Below, piece after piece: positions 34,586 through 46,488 of a DNA stretch of 64,000 bases. The stretch comes from Fomes fomentarius (Eukaryota; Basidiomycota; Agaricomycetes; Polyporales; Polyporaceae): assembly GCA_022606135.1 (NCBI GenBank), contig JABYQN010000015.1:434001-498000 (forward strand), given 5' to 3'. The position numbers and the translations under genes were made by a program. Every line of letters starts with the position of its first letter. Within the stretch, counting starts at the first letter, position 1. The notes under the pieces were generated by a model. That model was not told the origin of the DNA. It searched no databases and saw only the letters and a list, made by a program, of their open reading frames with translations.

Positions 34586-36698
34586 TCAATGTAACTTTAC
34601 AGCCTTCATCATGTCCGCGCACTTCTCCGCAACCATCACGGTGGGAGCCATCGTGTGCGCTCCGACGATCTCCGGAAAGACAGACGCGTCACAAACGCGC
34701 AGCCCACGCACGCCATGAACGCGCAGGTCTGCGTCTACCACGCTCGCACGGTGCCCATGCGTCTCCTGTCCCATACGGCACGTGGACGTATAGTGGAAGC
34801 TTGTCCGGATGTTCGTGCGAATGAAAGTGTCGAGGTCCTCGTCACTCTTCCCCGCCGGAACGATGAGGTCCTTCAGCGGGTACTCTTGCCTCTTCACATC
34901 GGCAGCTAGACGGAGGGCGAGTCTCAAGCCTTTGCGAAGTGGGACGTAGTCCTCGGAACTGGACAGGAACCCCAGGTCGACGTCGGGCCGAGCACGGGGA
35001 TTGCCTGTCGCAAGACGAACAGACCCGTAGGACTTGGGACGGATGGCTGCAACTGAGAACGTGAAGAGGCCCTTCCCTGGGATGTCGTAGTCAATAGAGT
35101 TGTTTGTGAGATGCATCAGCTCGATGTCTGGCCGGTTCTCGGGTCGGGATGCGTCGAGGCGGTACGAGTCCGTGCTTGTGAGAACGCCGTCATCGTCCAA
35201 CAGGTGCGACGCTACGACGGTCGTAGAAACTTGGAATGGCAGTGAGAACATCCCACGCCCAGTGACTACGTATTTCGCAAGTTCCTTGACTGCCTTCAAA
35301 GGACTGGTCTCTAGTTGGTGTAGAGAGTCGCTGATGGGGACTTCGAATGTGAGCGGAACAGCAAAATGATCTTGCTACTGGCGAATAAGAAAGGGTACTT
35401 GGAGTTTGAGCATACAGAACACACCAGGTAGTTCCCGACGGCTGGCAGATTGCGCACTACGGGGATACCGTTCTCCATCAACGACTCTTGCGGACCTATT
35501 CCGCTGTATTGACGCTCTTTAGTCTAGCCAGATCAAGGTATCTGGAAGTGTCCATACCTGAGCATCAAAAGATGCGGGGAACCGAGTGCGCCCGCGCATA
35601 GTGTGATCTCCCTTCGTGCTCTTGCGAAGAAGCGCTGTCCAGCCTTCCTGGTGCTCGCTGCTTCGAAGTAGACACCAGTGGCTCGCACACCGTGGCCCTC
35701 GGTAGAGAAGTGTATCTTGGTCACGATGGTGTTTGTACAGATCTTCAGGTGCGCCTTTCGTGCATGAGCAATTGATGCGGGGAGGAACGCGCGGTTCGTG
35801 GAAAGTCGGTGGTAGCTAGCATCTTCGATGACGTCATAGTAGCCCGTAGCAGCTGCTGGAACGTCGGGGGAACTCAGGTCGTGATATAGCGGTACGCCGG
35901 CGTTCTTCAGAGCACGGTGAACGCTACTCTGGAATGAGCATACCACTCGGATCCATAGTGTGCGACTTACTGGCTCATGATCTTGTACGGCACCTGCGTA
36001 TACTGGCGATTCTCCCATAGTCCTAGTTATGTATTGGCCGGCGATAACGAGGCGGAAAGAACAAACACGCGTGTACATACCATTCTGTCCTCGATGCTTA
36101 GAGTGTAGATGATTCCGAGCCTTCTCTGACTTGACAAAGTAAGGCTCGATGTCGTCGAAGCCCCATCCTGCATTCCCGAGGGATCTCCAGTGATTGTATT
36201 CACCAGGGCACCCTATCGGCATATGGTGAGCGGAGATCACAATCATACTGCAAGAGTGAGAATATCCTCACCTCGTGTGTAGAGCAGGCCGTTGATGCGT
36301 GATGTGCCTCCAAGAGCTTCGCCACGCATTACCTCGAGGTAGCGGTCGTCTGCATGATACATGGGAAGCGACCACCATTGCGCAGCAACGGATCCTTTGC
36401 GATAAGGGTTACCGGAGATGAGTGGAACACGCGACGCCCATGTGTCTGCAACCGGGCCTTGCTCAATAAGTAGGACAGAGACGGCGGCATCTTCACTGAG
36501 TCGCGAGGCAAGGACGCATCCCGCGGTACCACCTAGGGCGGACACTTCAGCGAGAGCGCATTGAAAAGAGAGGGTAGAGGGCGCACCTCCGATGATGATG
36601 TAGTCGTAAGTAGCTGTCTCTTCCAGGGACTCTGAGGTGGGAGTCGCGGGTAGGGGCGTCCCAACGTCTGGTGCGCTATGCTCTGGAAACTGTGGCAT
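34586..36698 (-). CDS. GMC-family FAD oxidoreductase, copy 3
   Basis: This gene has the same architecture as copies 1 and 2. It starts at 36698 (M-P-Q-F-P-E-H-S-A-P-D-V-G), followed by Y-D-Y-I-I-I-G-G and, after a phase-1 intron with a normal GTGCGC donor, G-G-T-A-G-C-V-L-A. Then come [16 protein letters not shown], the C-P-G-E-Y-N-H-W exon, [12 protein letters not shown], and a C-terminal domain with [10 protein letters not shown] and [13 protein letters not shown]. Both catalytic histidines and all FAD-binding motifs are present and no internal stop is seen, so the gene looks functional. There is no classical signal peptide. The substrate is unknown; relatives include choline-dehydrogenase-like and aryl-alcohol-oxidase-like enzymes. 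Confidence 0.88.
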
Positions 36699-38251
36699 GA
36701 TGGGCACCCGAGATGGTAGGGCAATGGGTAGGAAGCTGAAGAGGAAAGACGTTGGACCGTGTAGCAAGATATAGCCCGCAACACTGAATATTAATGCCTT
36801 CTACGGTGAAGTACTCACGGGCGCTATCGATGAAGATGGGAATTGTGAACTTTAATGAAGTGCAGAACTCGGTACATCCCACAGCCATAGTCGGACAACT
36901 CTGCTTGACTGCTTCATCGACATGCCCATACTCGCCATTTACGGACCTTGTTACACAGCGGGTTGCTATCCCATTCAGCCGGTCAGGTCTACAACGGTGA
37001 CCATTCGAGCATTTTACTTGGTCCCCATGGTTTCGCCGTGGCACCGAGCGGCCGCCGTAGCATGAGACGTAGGTCTGCCTTATTTCAGCCGACTGGTCTC
37101 TGAGGGGAGCTGACAGTGACTGAAATCTTTATCTTTCACAACAGACAAGAAGGTGCATCATGGCAAGAGGTCAAGCAAGGATAGGTCAGAGATTCGAGTC
37201 AAGAATTCCGCTGACCACATGACCGGCTCGGCCGATTATGATGTTTGTGTTTGTTGTGCCGTGTCTACAAATGTTTGCGGAAGGAAACTAGTCTTCATGC
37301 TCGACAAACACACATTAGCAATTCATGTCAACCATGTGCTATTCCTCTGATCCTTTTTTACATGTCCTCGAGCAAGTCACAGCTCCGTAGAAGGCTGACT
37401 CACTGATATGGTGTTGGTAGTTGAGGCACTGCGGAGTGAGCGTTTCAATCTCGAAAGTGAAAGATGACCTACATTATTGTGTCGAGTGAGTAGGAGTGGT
37501 GTACAGTAGCTAGTCTCGATGGGATGCCAAGTCTCAGCAGGCCTGAAGACTCCATTGGTATGCATGATACTGCGCAAAGGTCATGATGACGTTCAATCAG
37601 TTCTCAACAATGTGTACAGTACTAATCCCTCGGGGCCCCTGACAAGATTGATTGTGGGCGCGACGTCTAGGCAACCAAATCTTAGTAGAGATGATCATGA
37701 GACTGCGCAGGCAAGTACGTACGAGGGAAGTTTAGAGGGCTTGAGCAGGACACCACAGCTGCAGCACGGCCTCCCCCGGCGATGGCGACACCGCCATGGA
37801 GGAACGGGAGATGGGATAACAGATGGCGTCGCCTCGAATCCGTAGCATCTCTAGAACAACTCAGAAACCTGAGTCTGATGACCAGTGTGGTGGGCGCATC
37901 GAGAAGCAGGCGAAATGGCGTGCGGCTTTCGACCGCGTGTCTCCGACCACACAAGTCAAGCGCATCTCCAATTGCGACCACGCTGACAAACTGATGAATC
38001 ATCGTAAGTGTTGTATTCCGGGATAAGAGCTATATATGTACCGAGGCGAGAAGGTATACTATGCTACATGATCAGCAAGCGAGGACGGCAAGAAAGAGCG
38101 AAACACCAAGCGACAAAGAGGAGTTCTAGCGGTGTCCATGCAACGCGCACAACCGTCCGAGATAGGAGGGGAAGAATATGAATAAATTATCGGGATGGAG
38201 GCAGTGCGAGTACCTGTCGGTGTTCCGATGTCGGAGGCCCCTAGCGACGAC
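36699..38251. other. Intergenic, no supported gene
   Basis: About 1.5 kb carrying the upstream flank of GMC copy 3 and the downstream flank of 7TM copy B. Several 60-120-codon open frames are present, none with recognisable motifs. Confidence 0.5.
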
Positions 38252-39493
38252 CTACGCGTCGGGCTCGACACCGGTGTACCTGACGTCGGCGGTGGGCGTT
38301 GAAGTGAACAGCTCGATGTCGTCGGCATCATCACCGACGACGGTCGGTGCAAATCGCGGCGACTGCGTCCCTACACCGTCCGCATCCGCTACCTGAAGTG
38401 TCGAATCAGGGGAATGCACGCCTTGTACCTTCGTGCTTGTGGACCATATCGTCGCAAGCAGCACGCCGATGACCGAGATATAATTGTTCACGATGAGGAC
38501 GTACGCGCCATCCAAGAAATCGGGGTTGCGAAAGGCCAAGATGAGCTGTACGAGATTGAGGATGACGGGGAACACGAAGTTGGACACCGAGATCCAGAAG
38601 AGTGTCCGGAGACGGTAGTAGTAGGAAGCTGATAGGTTCATCAGCCATTAAGCGACGCTTGCTGCACCCAGGTTGTACTGACTAGCTGTCCCTTCGGACT
38701 CTACACTTCTGGTCCGAGCAGCACTGGCTCTAGCGCGGAGTTGGTGAGAATTCATTCTGCCCTCGCGCAGACGGGACAAGAACAACGTAGATGCGTAGCT
38801 ATAAGCCGTAATGTCAGTGCTACGGTCCGACGGGAGCATTTAGCTTCCTACTCACGTAGAATCGGCCAGTTGGAGGAACCATGCAAGTTTCGGGAACGGC
38901 GTGCCCCACGCCTGCTGGCCAGCTTGGTAAGTATTTGTCGAATGATCGAAAACCGCTCTTGTCCATTTCACGATAAATAGGATGTCGACAACCAAGCGGG
39001 CAAGCTTTACTGTCGTTATCGGACCATATACGACAATGAAACGCCCAAGACGGAGCTCACGGGGAGGGTAAACGGTAACGACGCGCATGAGGAGCACACT
39101 ATCTGCTAGTGTAGGTATGAGGATGATGAGGAGTGTGTACAGCGTTGATAATTCTGGGCGCACGTATCGTCCATGCAAGATGGTCATCTAGGTGGAGAGA
39201 CATCAAAGATATTCTACACATGGGAAAGTATCATACAAACATACCTGAATAAAAGCGTTGAGACACCCCAAGACAAGGCCGAGGATAATCATGAGGGTGT
39301 TGAGGATGAACAAAGGTCGCCGTCGACTCTTAGCGGTAGAAAAGTAGAAAAGAACGACGGCGATAGGGATGAGCGCTGACGAGCAAGCAGTCCCGATGAG
39401 CGCCAGAGTCACGCATGGAGTGATTACTGCAGCGTGAACGAAGCCAGGAGGCGGAGAGGGGGAGGTCACTGAGGTCGCGGAGGCGTACGACAT
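38252..39493 (-). CDS. Seven-TM protein with Ste2-like features, copy B
   Basis: This is a paralog of copy A with the same three-part layout. It starts M-S-Y-A-S-A-T-S at 39493. TM1 (L-A-L-I-G-T-A-C-S-S-A-L-I-P-I-A-V-V-L-F) is joined to TM2 by S-R-R-R-P-L-F-I-L-N. TM3 ends L-L-M-R-V-V-T-V-Y-P-P, and W-G-T-P-F-P-K-L-A-W-F-L-Q-L precedes TM5 (Y-A-S-T-L-F-L-S-R-L). TM6 has V-S-N-F-V-F-P-V-I-L-N-L-V and TM7 I-S-V-I-G-V-L-L-A-T-I-W-S-T. The tail is acidic and ends at 38252. A TATA-like element lies about 40 bp before the start. The role is presumed membrane sensing (inference). Confidence 0.75.
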
Positions 39494-41431
39494 GACTCGT
39501 TATCACAGGAAAGCCTGCCTACGATGCCAAAGGTATATAAACCTTAGCGTCTCGTATAGGACGTGTGGTGTTGAGGCATGTTAATCTTCAAGAAGATGCG
39601 GTGATTACCCCCGCGTCAGTCACGGGGCACGCGATGTATAGGAAACCAGGGCCGTGTGAGCTCTTGTCGCCATTTACCATGATGTCACCGGCCTTGTGCA
39701 ACCGCGGAAACGTGGTACCGACAGCGCACTGAGAAGAGGCAGCGAGCAAGGATGTGGTGCAAGACTGCGAGTGCCCCGCCACGAAGGTGCTATGGGATCA
39801 CTGTTTCATGAGGTAGTGAGATCATCAACTTTATCGGAAATTAGCTTACCCCTGAGGTTTCGCCAGTAAAACATTACGTAGTAATGCCATTGTTGGATAC
39901 TCGGAACAGCCTTTCCCCGTGGTCCTCGAATCGATCAAGCATCGTCAACTCAGTTCTCCACACGCGAACCTGCGTTGAACGCAGACGACCGCAACAGAAG
40001 AAGTTTTGTCGAAGACACTCAACGCCTGCACTCTCTCGTCATCTACATGTCCGAGTAGCTGGCCAGTAAACCATGCAGTGGTGGAATGAGTGACCGTTCG
40101 CATTGGAAACGACGCGTAAGCATACGACCGTCACCACACGGAGTAAACGAGCTTGACGTTCCGTCAGATATCAGAGCATCCCGACACGTGGCGAGCGGAT
40201 CCAACGCCACAATAACTGCGCTGGCTGCCCGATGCTAGACTGCGTCTGCGCTCACATCTGCATGAAGAGCATGGTAGAGATGGTGACCATGCCAGTACTG
40301 GGTAAGAGCTCGGCGCGATACAGGCCGGCTCTCGCTCTGGCGGCAAGGATGAGCCTGGGGAGTACAAAACGGAGTCAGCGCAGTGAATTCCCTTGAAGTT
40401 TAAGTTGCGCAGATAATCATGATCAATAATCAAGCTCTCGTCCGAGCCGCACTGCCCCGTATCTCGGGCCTGACAATCTTCTACCCGTTCACCCAAGGTG
40501 TGTTCCGAATGACCGGAGCAGGAAGACATACCACAATGCTTGCCAGCAGCGCTCGTATCAAAGTTACACCGTATGCATGTCTTGATGAGACCCTCATGCC
40601 ATACGCCCTGGTGTGACCGCGGTGTGCAAGATCTGGATGTTCGCTTCGTGATTTCGGTAGCACGTAGGTTCTCGCACAATGTCCGTTCCAGTCGACCCTT
40701 GAAGATTAAAAGACGTACACGTCAAGCGATGGTGGTGTCGCATGTTATTGATTCGGTGTTGCGGATGCTGAAGGCAAAGGTCCAAGCAACGATGAGATAG
40801 ATGGCCATGGCCCTTGAGCGGGAGAGTGATGTTTGGCAGCGTCAATAAGATGCAAGAGGCTGAGGGTAATCTTCATGGTCGATGCTGATCAATGTCGCTT
40901 CAGAATCACAGAACGATGAATTGCAGATGAAAGGCAGATTGGAAGTTTTTCACCAGTTGAGGGCAAGGAGGCAAACTTCTCAAATTCTCACGCCCCTTGG
41001 GCGCTAGCTGTAGTCGGCCCAACACATCCAGCACCAAACTCTTCTGCACCATTGAAGCCTTGTAACACCCAAACATTCATCATGATGCTCGCTATTGATA
41101 AATTAGAGCCGAAGTGCTTATCTACAAGGTAATTTGATGCAGGTATTTGACAGAGCTGAGCGAACTAGAGTCACAGCAACTGAGGCGGCCAAGTCAGCTT
41201 ACAAGTCATGAGAGCATGAAGGAGTAGTCCGGACGAGTTGAGTACAAAGTGGGTAGTACTGGAGTAGTGAGAGACGGCCCGGTGCGTGGGCCGCTTGGTC
41301 CGCAGGACTGCCACTTGAAGTGAGACGATCTGAGGGCCGGATTCTCGCGTGGCGGACAGAGTTGAACAAGCGTACTAGTATTTATTTTGTGCCATGGTAT
41401 GTTTGTTCTACAACAGTAGTAATGATCATCG
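39494..41431. other. Intergenic, no supported gene
   Basis: About 1.9 kb. The left end holds the core promoter of 7TM copy B. A 171-codon frame on the minus strand (40164-40679) is Cys/Ser-rich without known motifs and is not called. I see no mobile-element ends. Confidence 0.5.
39533..39540 (-). promoter_or_regulatory. Candidate TATA box of 7TM copy B
   Basis: GTATATAA on the plus strand (TTATATAC on the gene strand) lies about 40-47 bp upstream of the start codon. Copy C has a similar element at like distance. Confidence 0.5.
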
Positions 41432-42634
41432 TCAAAATTTTGTCTGAACCGTCTCGACTTCGTGGACATTCGAGGTCAACGCGCTCGAGGATGCAAATTT
41501 CACCTCCCCAAGCCCCTCAAGATTCCCATTCTCCAGGGTCAACGGCGTCTCGCGGACTGGCAAGGACGGAGCTTGCCAGTGCGAGCTTGAGCACCAAAGG
41601 GTGGCAAGAAGTACACTAATAATCTCGACGTAAATATTGACGAGTAGTACGTAGGTGCCATGGACAAAGCTGTTGTCGCGGAAGATGAGGACAAGCTGAG
41701 CAATGTTGAAGATGACGGGTAAGACGAAGTTTGACGCGGCAATCCAGAAGAGGGCGCGAAGACGGCCCGAGTATGACCCTATCATATACGAAGCAATTAG
41801 ATTCTCAGTCACCGAGAGTTAACGTGTGTAGAGGTCTTACAGCGCGCCCCGTTCGTGATTATACTGTTGTTCGCGACAACCTTGCTCTTAAGAGCGCCAC
41901 CTTCGTGAAGCCGTAGCAAAAATAGTGATGAGGCGAGTCTACTGGAGGTCAGTACCGCGTCACCAGAGAGAGCACGATGGCTTACACGTCATAGAGCAAC
42001 TGCAGGAACCATTCTACTTTCGAGTATGGCATATCCCAGGCGATGGTCGCGGCAGTCCATGCATTTGGAAGTCTGCGAGTTCCCTCCTCGATTTTATTGA
42101 ATCCGATGGACACGTTGATGAGGCGGGTGATGATGAGAGAGATGAGGGTACCATATATCAAGATCCGGTTTTTCCACGTGAGAATTTGAGGGGGATACAC
42201 CGCAATGATCCTAACGAGGAGGATGGATTGGACGCAGATAGGAATGAAGAAGTACAAGCACGTCAGTGCAGTCGTGATATCCGCCTTGACCTCTCGCCCG
42301 GATACGGTCCTCGACTGAGTTGCACATCCACATCGTCAGATATAGTAAATATCAATGGAGATATATGGTGTGAGAGACTCACGACGGTATACATTCCGAG
42401 AGCTCCGTAAGCCAACCCGAGCATGATAGCGAGAACATTAAGAATAAAGATCGGCTTCCTTCGCAGTGTAGAGTCAGAGAAGAAGAAGAGAGCGATGGCG
42501 ATAGGGACAAGAAGTGCGGGAAAAACAGAGGCAATAACAAGAAGGTTTGTAGCTGCATCCAGTTGGGCCTGTATTGCCGGAGGCAGTTGCACGGGGATGG
42601 GCATCATGGAGAGAGGGCTGGTAGCAGACATCAC
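41432..42634 (-). CDS. Seven-TM protein with Ste2-like features, copy C
   Basis: This is the third paralog, about 2 kb from copy B and in the same orientation. From ATG 42634 (or 42631) it encodes TM1 (L-L-V-I-A-S-V-F-P-A-L-L-V-P-I-A-I-A-L-F), the loop L-R-R-K-P-I-F-I-L-N, TM3 ending L-V-R-I-I-A-V-Y-P-P, and W-D-M-P-Y-S-K-V-E-W-F-L-Q-L. TM5 follows in a short exon (A-S-S-L-F-L-L-R-L-H-E-G), then TM6 (A-S-N-F-V-L-P-V-I-F-N-I) and TM7 (V-E-I-I-S-V-L-L-A-T-L-W). The stop at 41432 follows a short Glu/Val-rich tail. The conserved blocks match copies A and B one for one, so all three derive from one ancestor by duplication. Confidence 0.75.
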
Positions 42635-43273
42635 GGTTCGCTAGTGTCGGGACTTTGCAATGAGGGTTTATATGTCGGCTTTATATAGCCTCACTGTGAG
42701 TTCAATATATCCCAAACTCTACGCATATGGGTGGATGTGCTCTTACACGGAGCCCAAACATCACCTGTGATGACTCGATGAGTGTTAACTGTCGTCGAAG
42801 TGACAGGCAGTGACCCTGTGGACTGATGTTATTGCTCGAGACAGAGTCTCAAGCACAGCATGAGGGCCTTCACGAACTCTAAGTTCTGTCCGCATGGGAA
42901 GACGGCCCGAAAAGACGCTGCTGGTAGAACATCAAGACTTACACTCTGACCACGCCTCGCGCACTGCTCTTTCAACTCTATCTGGTTCTCGGTGATCGAA
43001 ATCACACCTTTTCTAGTGGAGAAGATTGTGGGCCATAAAGTTGAGCACAGGACTTATAGAGGCGATGTAAAACTGGATGCTGCCAGTGGTGGAAGTCAAC
43101 ATTCGGTGGGAAGTGCCGTTCCCTCGGCCCGCCCTCCGGCCCGGGGTCTGCAAAGTCACAGTGAGTTACAAACTCCTTGCGAATCAAAAGACAATTCATT
43201 AAACAAGAAGAAGAGCATTAAATGGTCTACTCGAGGTCCCAGACGTTATTCATGGAGCCACTGCAGCGACCAC
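42635..43273. other. Intergenic
   Basis: This stretch holds the promoter of 7TM copy C at the left and the 3' flank of the small unknown gene at the right. No gene is recognised. Confidence 0.5.
42681..42688 (-). promoter_or_regulatory. Candidate TATA box of 7TM copy C
   Basis: TTATATAG on the plus strand reads CTATATAA on the gene strand, close to the TATA consensus, about 47 bp upstream of the start codon. Confidence 0.55.
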
Positions 43274-43868
43274 TCACGATCCAGATCGATGGACAACTTT
43301 CGGGTACCACCACTCCTCTCCATCCATGTCTACGCGCATGATGGCGGTGATGTATAGATCTTGCAGCCTAGGCAGGCCAGCCCTGAACCTAGCTTGCCCG
43401 GGAGATAACGTGTGACCCTTCAGTTCTCCTTGTACGATTGTGTTGTAAACCAGAGCCTAACGAACATAGAGTCACAGGTCACGGCTGGATTAGATTCGAG
43501 GAACACGTACCTGATGCTCGCGCGCAAGTGCGCTTGCGACTTGCATGACCACGTGTCCAAGTAGCAGGGGCTTGTCCCGCTCCGGGACCTCAAGGTGATG
43601 TGCAAACGTCAGCTGTACATCGTCGCCTGAACGAAGCTAGAAATATGTGAGTCATCATAAATACATTCGTTCCAAGATTGCAACATACTTTTATAGCATG
43701 CACCTTCACAACGCCATGGTTTGGAATGTGTCGTGTCAGGTTGCGCCACGCGTCGTCGAAGTTGTCGAGGTATTTAAGGCCGGTCTCCTCCCACCGCTTG
43801 ACGCAGTCCTGGAGTCGAACTCCTTTCTGTCCAGAGACCGTGATCTTGGATAGGACCTCAGAAGTCAT
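43274..43868 (-). CDS. Small hypothetical protein (three exons)
   Basis: I do not recognise this protein. Exon 1 from ATG 43868 reads M-T-S-E-V-L-S-K-I-T-V-S-G and ends V-K-V-H-A-I-K with a GTATGT donor. Exon 2 encodes L-R-S-G-D-D-V-Q-L-T-F-A-H-H-L-E-V and ends at a GTACGT donor after A-R-E-H-Q. Exon 3 encodes A-L-V-Y-N-T-I-V-Q-G-E-L-K-G-H and ends at 43274 after V-V-H-R-S-G-S. All three introns/exons join in frame, which supports a real gene of about 155-160 residues. There is no signal peptide or transmembrane helix, so it is probably soluble and intracellular. Confidence 0.65.
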
Positions 43869-44953
43869 GGTGGGTGACTTGATATGAGAGTGCGCAAATA
43901 GGGGTCAGTAGTGTGAGTAGTGTCGTAGCGGTGGCGTGAATATATACGTGTGGTATAGGAGGCTTTGTCCGAGTGGTATGATGGCTGGAGTGGCGAGAAA
44001 CAAAGAGAGGCCGTTGCTATCATTGCGGATATCTGGCCAAAGCTCTCTAAGTGTGATAGGAGCTGCTAAACCTAGCGCTAGCATGTTTCGGTACGCCACG
44101 CTGGGGGGATAGTTTGATTCTGTAGCTTTCGAAGGAAGTTAGAGGGACTTATGAAAACCGAAGCAAGTTCGAAACCGTGGGCGCTTCCGGCTTCGCAAGG
44201 GCGCTTCAAAATTGAAACACCGTCGGGAAACCACCAAAACTAATTTGTCAGTAAAGTTCTCTTGTCGCCTTCGTGGTCTCAAGATGGCAATGGTGGGGTA
44301 TGTGACTACCGTAAAGTAAGTAAGTATGTGCCACCCATATAACTTCTTCCTCATTACTCTCACCAACTTCCCACCACTAACTACTTACTCAATTGTTTCT
44401 GCGGAAGCCTCTGAAGAGCGCCAAGAGGACCATCATTCCGTATATATCGGAGTGATGGATACATTGCAGATGTAGGATACGAGATGAGCAGTATTGCGGA
44501 GAGACTCAAAAAACTGTGACAGCTGAACCAACAGAGCGACGAAAAGAAAGCGAACGGCATTGAAGTTGCGGCGATTAAAAAGCTACAAGTTCAAGTTGTA
44601 CAGTAAAACTAAGAAACAATGGACGGTGGACGATGAAGGAGACGTGCGGAATTGCGAAGATGCAGAATGAGTGTGGATGAGTTAAACCCCCACCGTGCCC
44701 GGGTTTTCTAAGTGACGTGCAATGTATCATATCTACACTAGCGGCGCAGGCAGCGCGCCTCCCCCAAGCTATCCTACATCACCTACGCGCAGCTTGAGCT
44801 GCTTTACAATCCAACCAGGCAGTACCTCCAGCCAATCCGGAAGGAAGCGCGACGGCGGCTGGGTTGGAGTCTGTCCGCCAGCGGCATAGTCACGTTGTGC
44901 CGCCGCCGCCGCGACTCACTCTAACACTCCGAAACAGCTCCAGAAGACGGAAG
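43869..44953. other. Intergenic, no supported gene
   Basis: This stretch holds the upstream flank of the small hypothetical gene and the 3' flank of the 7TM gene ending at 44954. No motif is recognised. Confidence 0.5.
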
Positions 44954-46488
44954 TCATGCGCCACTTCCAGTCTCCAGGTCGCGTTCCTTGTGATTGTACA
45001 CCTCGAGCGACCGTCGGTCGTCGGTGCTCGAGACAGAGACATTGATCGCCACCGGCCGAAGCTGGTAGTCGTTGCTCTGAGCGTGAGTTGCGGGGCCGGG
45101 GCGGTGATCGGAGATCTGCGCCCCGGACGTCTCGTTGAGCGTGTATCCAAGACCGACACGGATGATGATGAGCGTGAATACCAGACCCTGGTGACATGGC
45201 CGTGTCAGAGTGTGGGAGTCAGATGAGAAAGAGAGATATGCGACGTACAATGAGCGGCTGAAGCGCGTCGAGGCAGACGTACTGTGCGTTCGAGCCTGCC
45301 GCGTAGGTTCCGAGCAAGGACGCCAGGCCCGCAGAGTAGATGGCGGCCGACTGGATGAGCGTCTCGATGACATCCCACTGCGAGGTCGCTACGTTAGCGG
45401 CACGATACTTGCGGACACGGCGGTTGGACCACATGATGCGTGCCGTAATGAGGACTAGAAGAATACAGAGCGTTAGGAGATAGATTCATTCAGGGTCTCA
45501 AGACGGTGTAGACAAGGGGATGGGGGAAATCTGACAGCGGTTATACGAATGATGGCCGAGTTGGTCGGTATTCACGGGATGTCACCGCGGGCTGTGAGCG
45601 CATCGAAGACAGACGAAGCGGCGGGGAAAGGCGCGACGTCAAGGCGATACTCACAGGTACAGATCAGGTTGGTCCCGAGGGAGAGACAGAAGAACGAGGT
45701 GATCCAGGGTTGCAGGTTCGACTGGAAGATGGCCGTCGCCGAGCTGATGAGCGTGAACTGGTAGCACGCGCCATAGCCAGCGACTATGAGACCAAGTAGC
45801 TTGGTGGGCAAGTGCTTTAGCTCGGCAAAAGATCATGCACGTACCTCCCGTGGAGAAGAGTGACAAGGCAGGAACGACGGCGATCCACCAAGCACGGCCC
45901 CACACGATCCAGAGACGGTAAGTCTAGTGAAGGCAGTGAAGGCATGGAATACTCAGCTATATGAACCGATTTTGCATGCGAGAATTACACGTACCACGAA
46001 TCCATCACCCACAAGAGTCATGGTAATGAAGATAACTGATTTGGCGACGTGGGTCGGGTTGCTGAGCCGCCCGTAGAAAGCCAATGTCCCGTCCGGCTTC
46101 CCTCCTTCGTTGACAAACCCTACCACCGCTCGCTGCACGTCCAACACTAGATGCTGAGCCAAGGCAAATTGGTCGCGATCACATGTAGAGCCAGTCAAAG
46201 ATGCTTACCACAACCGAGAGAACGTACATCACGGTGGACGTGGAGAAGAGCATCTTGTTAAGAAAGGACTTGCTTCGGACCTTTTCCCTGTAGAGCAGAA
46301 TCCATACCGCGATAGCGTACAAGACTGAGAACGCCCCGAAGACTAGCGACTCGAGGAACAAAGCGATGAGCTGCGAAGAACAGCCCGATAGATCGAGGGA
46401 GGACGAGGATTAAGATACATAAACAACGCCAATAGCTTGGCAGACATACCTCAGCTCTTGGAAGGGGAAATGCCTCCTCGGGGGTCAT
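44954..46488 (-). CDS. Seven-TM Agaricomycete membrane protein, unrelated to copies A-C
   Basis: A polytopic membrane protein of a family common in Agaricomycetes and without known function. Exon 1 is short (M-T-P-E-E-A-F-P-L-P-R-A-E, from 46488, GTATGT donor). Exon 2 encodes a first helix, V-F-G-A-F-S-V-L-Y-A-I-A-V-W-I-L-L-Y-R, and a second, M-L-F-S-T-S-T-V-M-Y-V-L-S-V-V. Later exons hold V-I-F-I-T-M-T-L-V-G-D-G, L-Y-R-L-W-I-V-W-G-R-A-W-W-I, I-T-S-F-F-C-L-S-L-G-T-N-L-I, A-A-N-V-A-T-S-Q-W-D-V-I-E-T-L-I-Q-S-A-A-I-Y and F-T-L-I-I-I-R-V-G-L-G-Y. A soluble tail rich in Ser, Asp and Arg ends at 44954. Introns carry normal GT-AG ends. Confidence 0.75.

Noticed and set aside
40164..40679. 171-codon Cys/Ser-rich frame on the minus strand
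   Set aside because: No ordered domains or splice support; probably chance.
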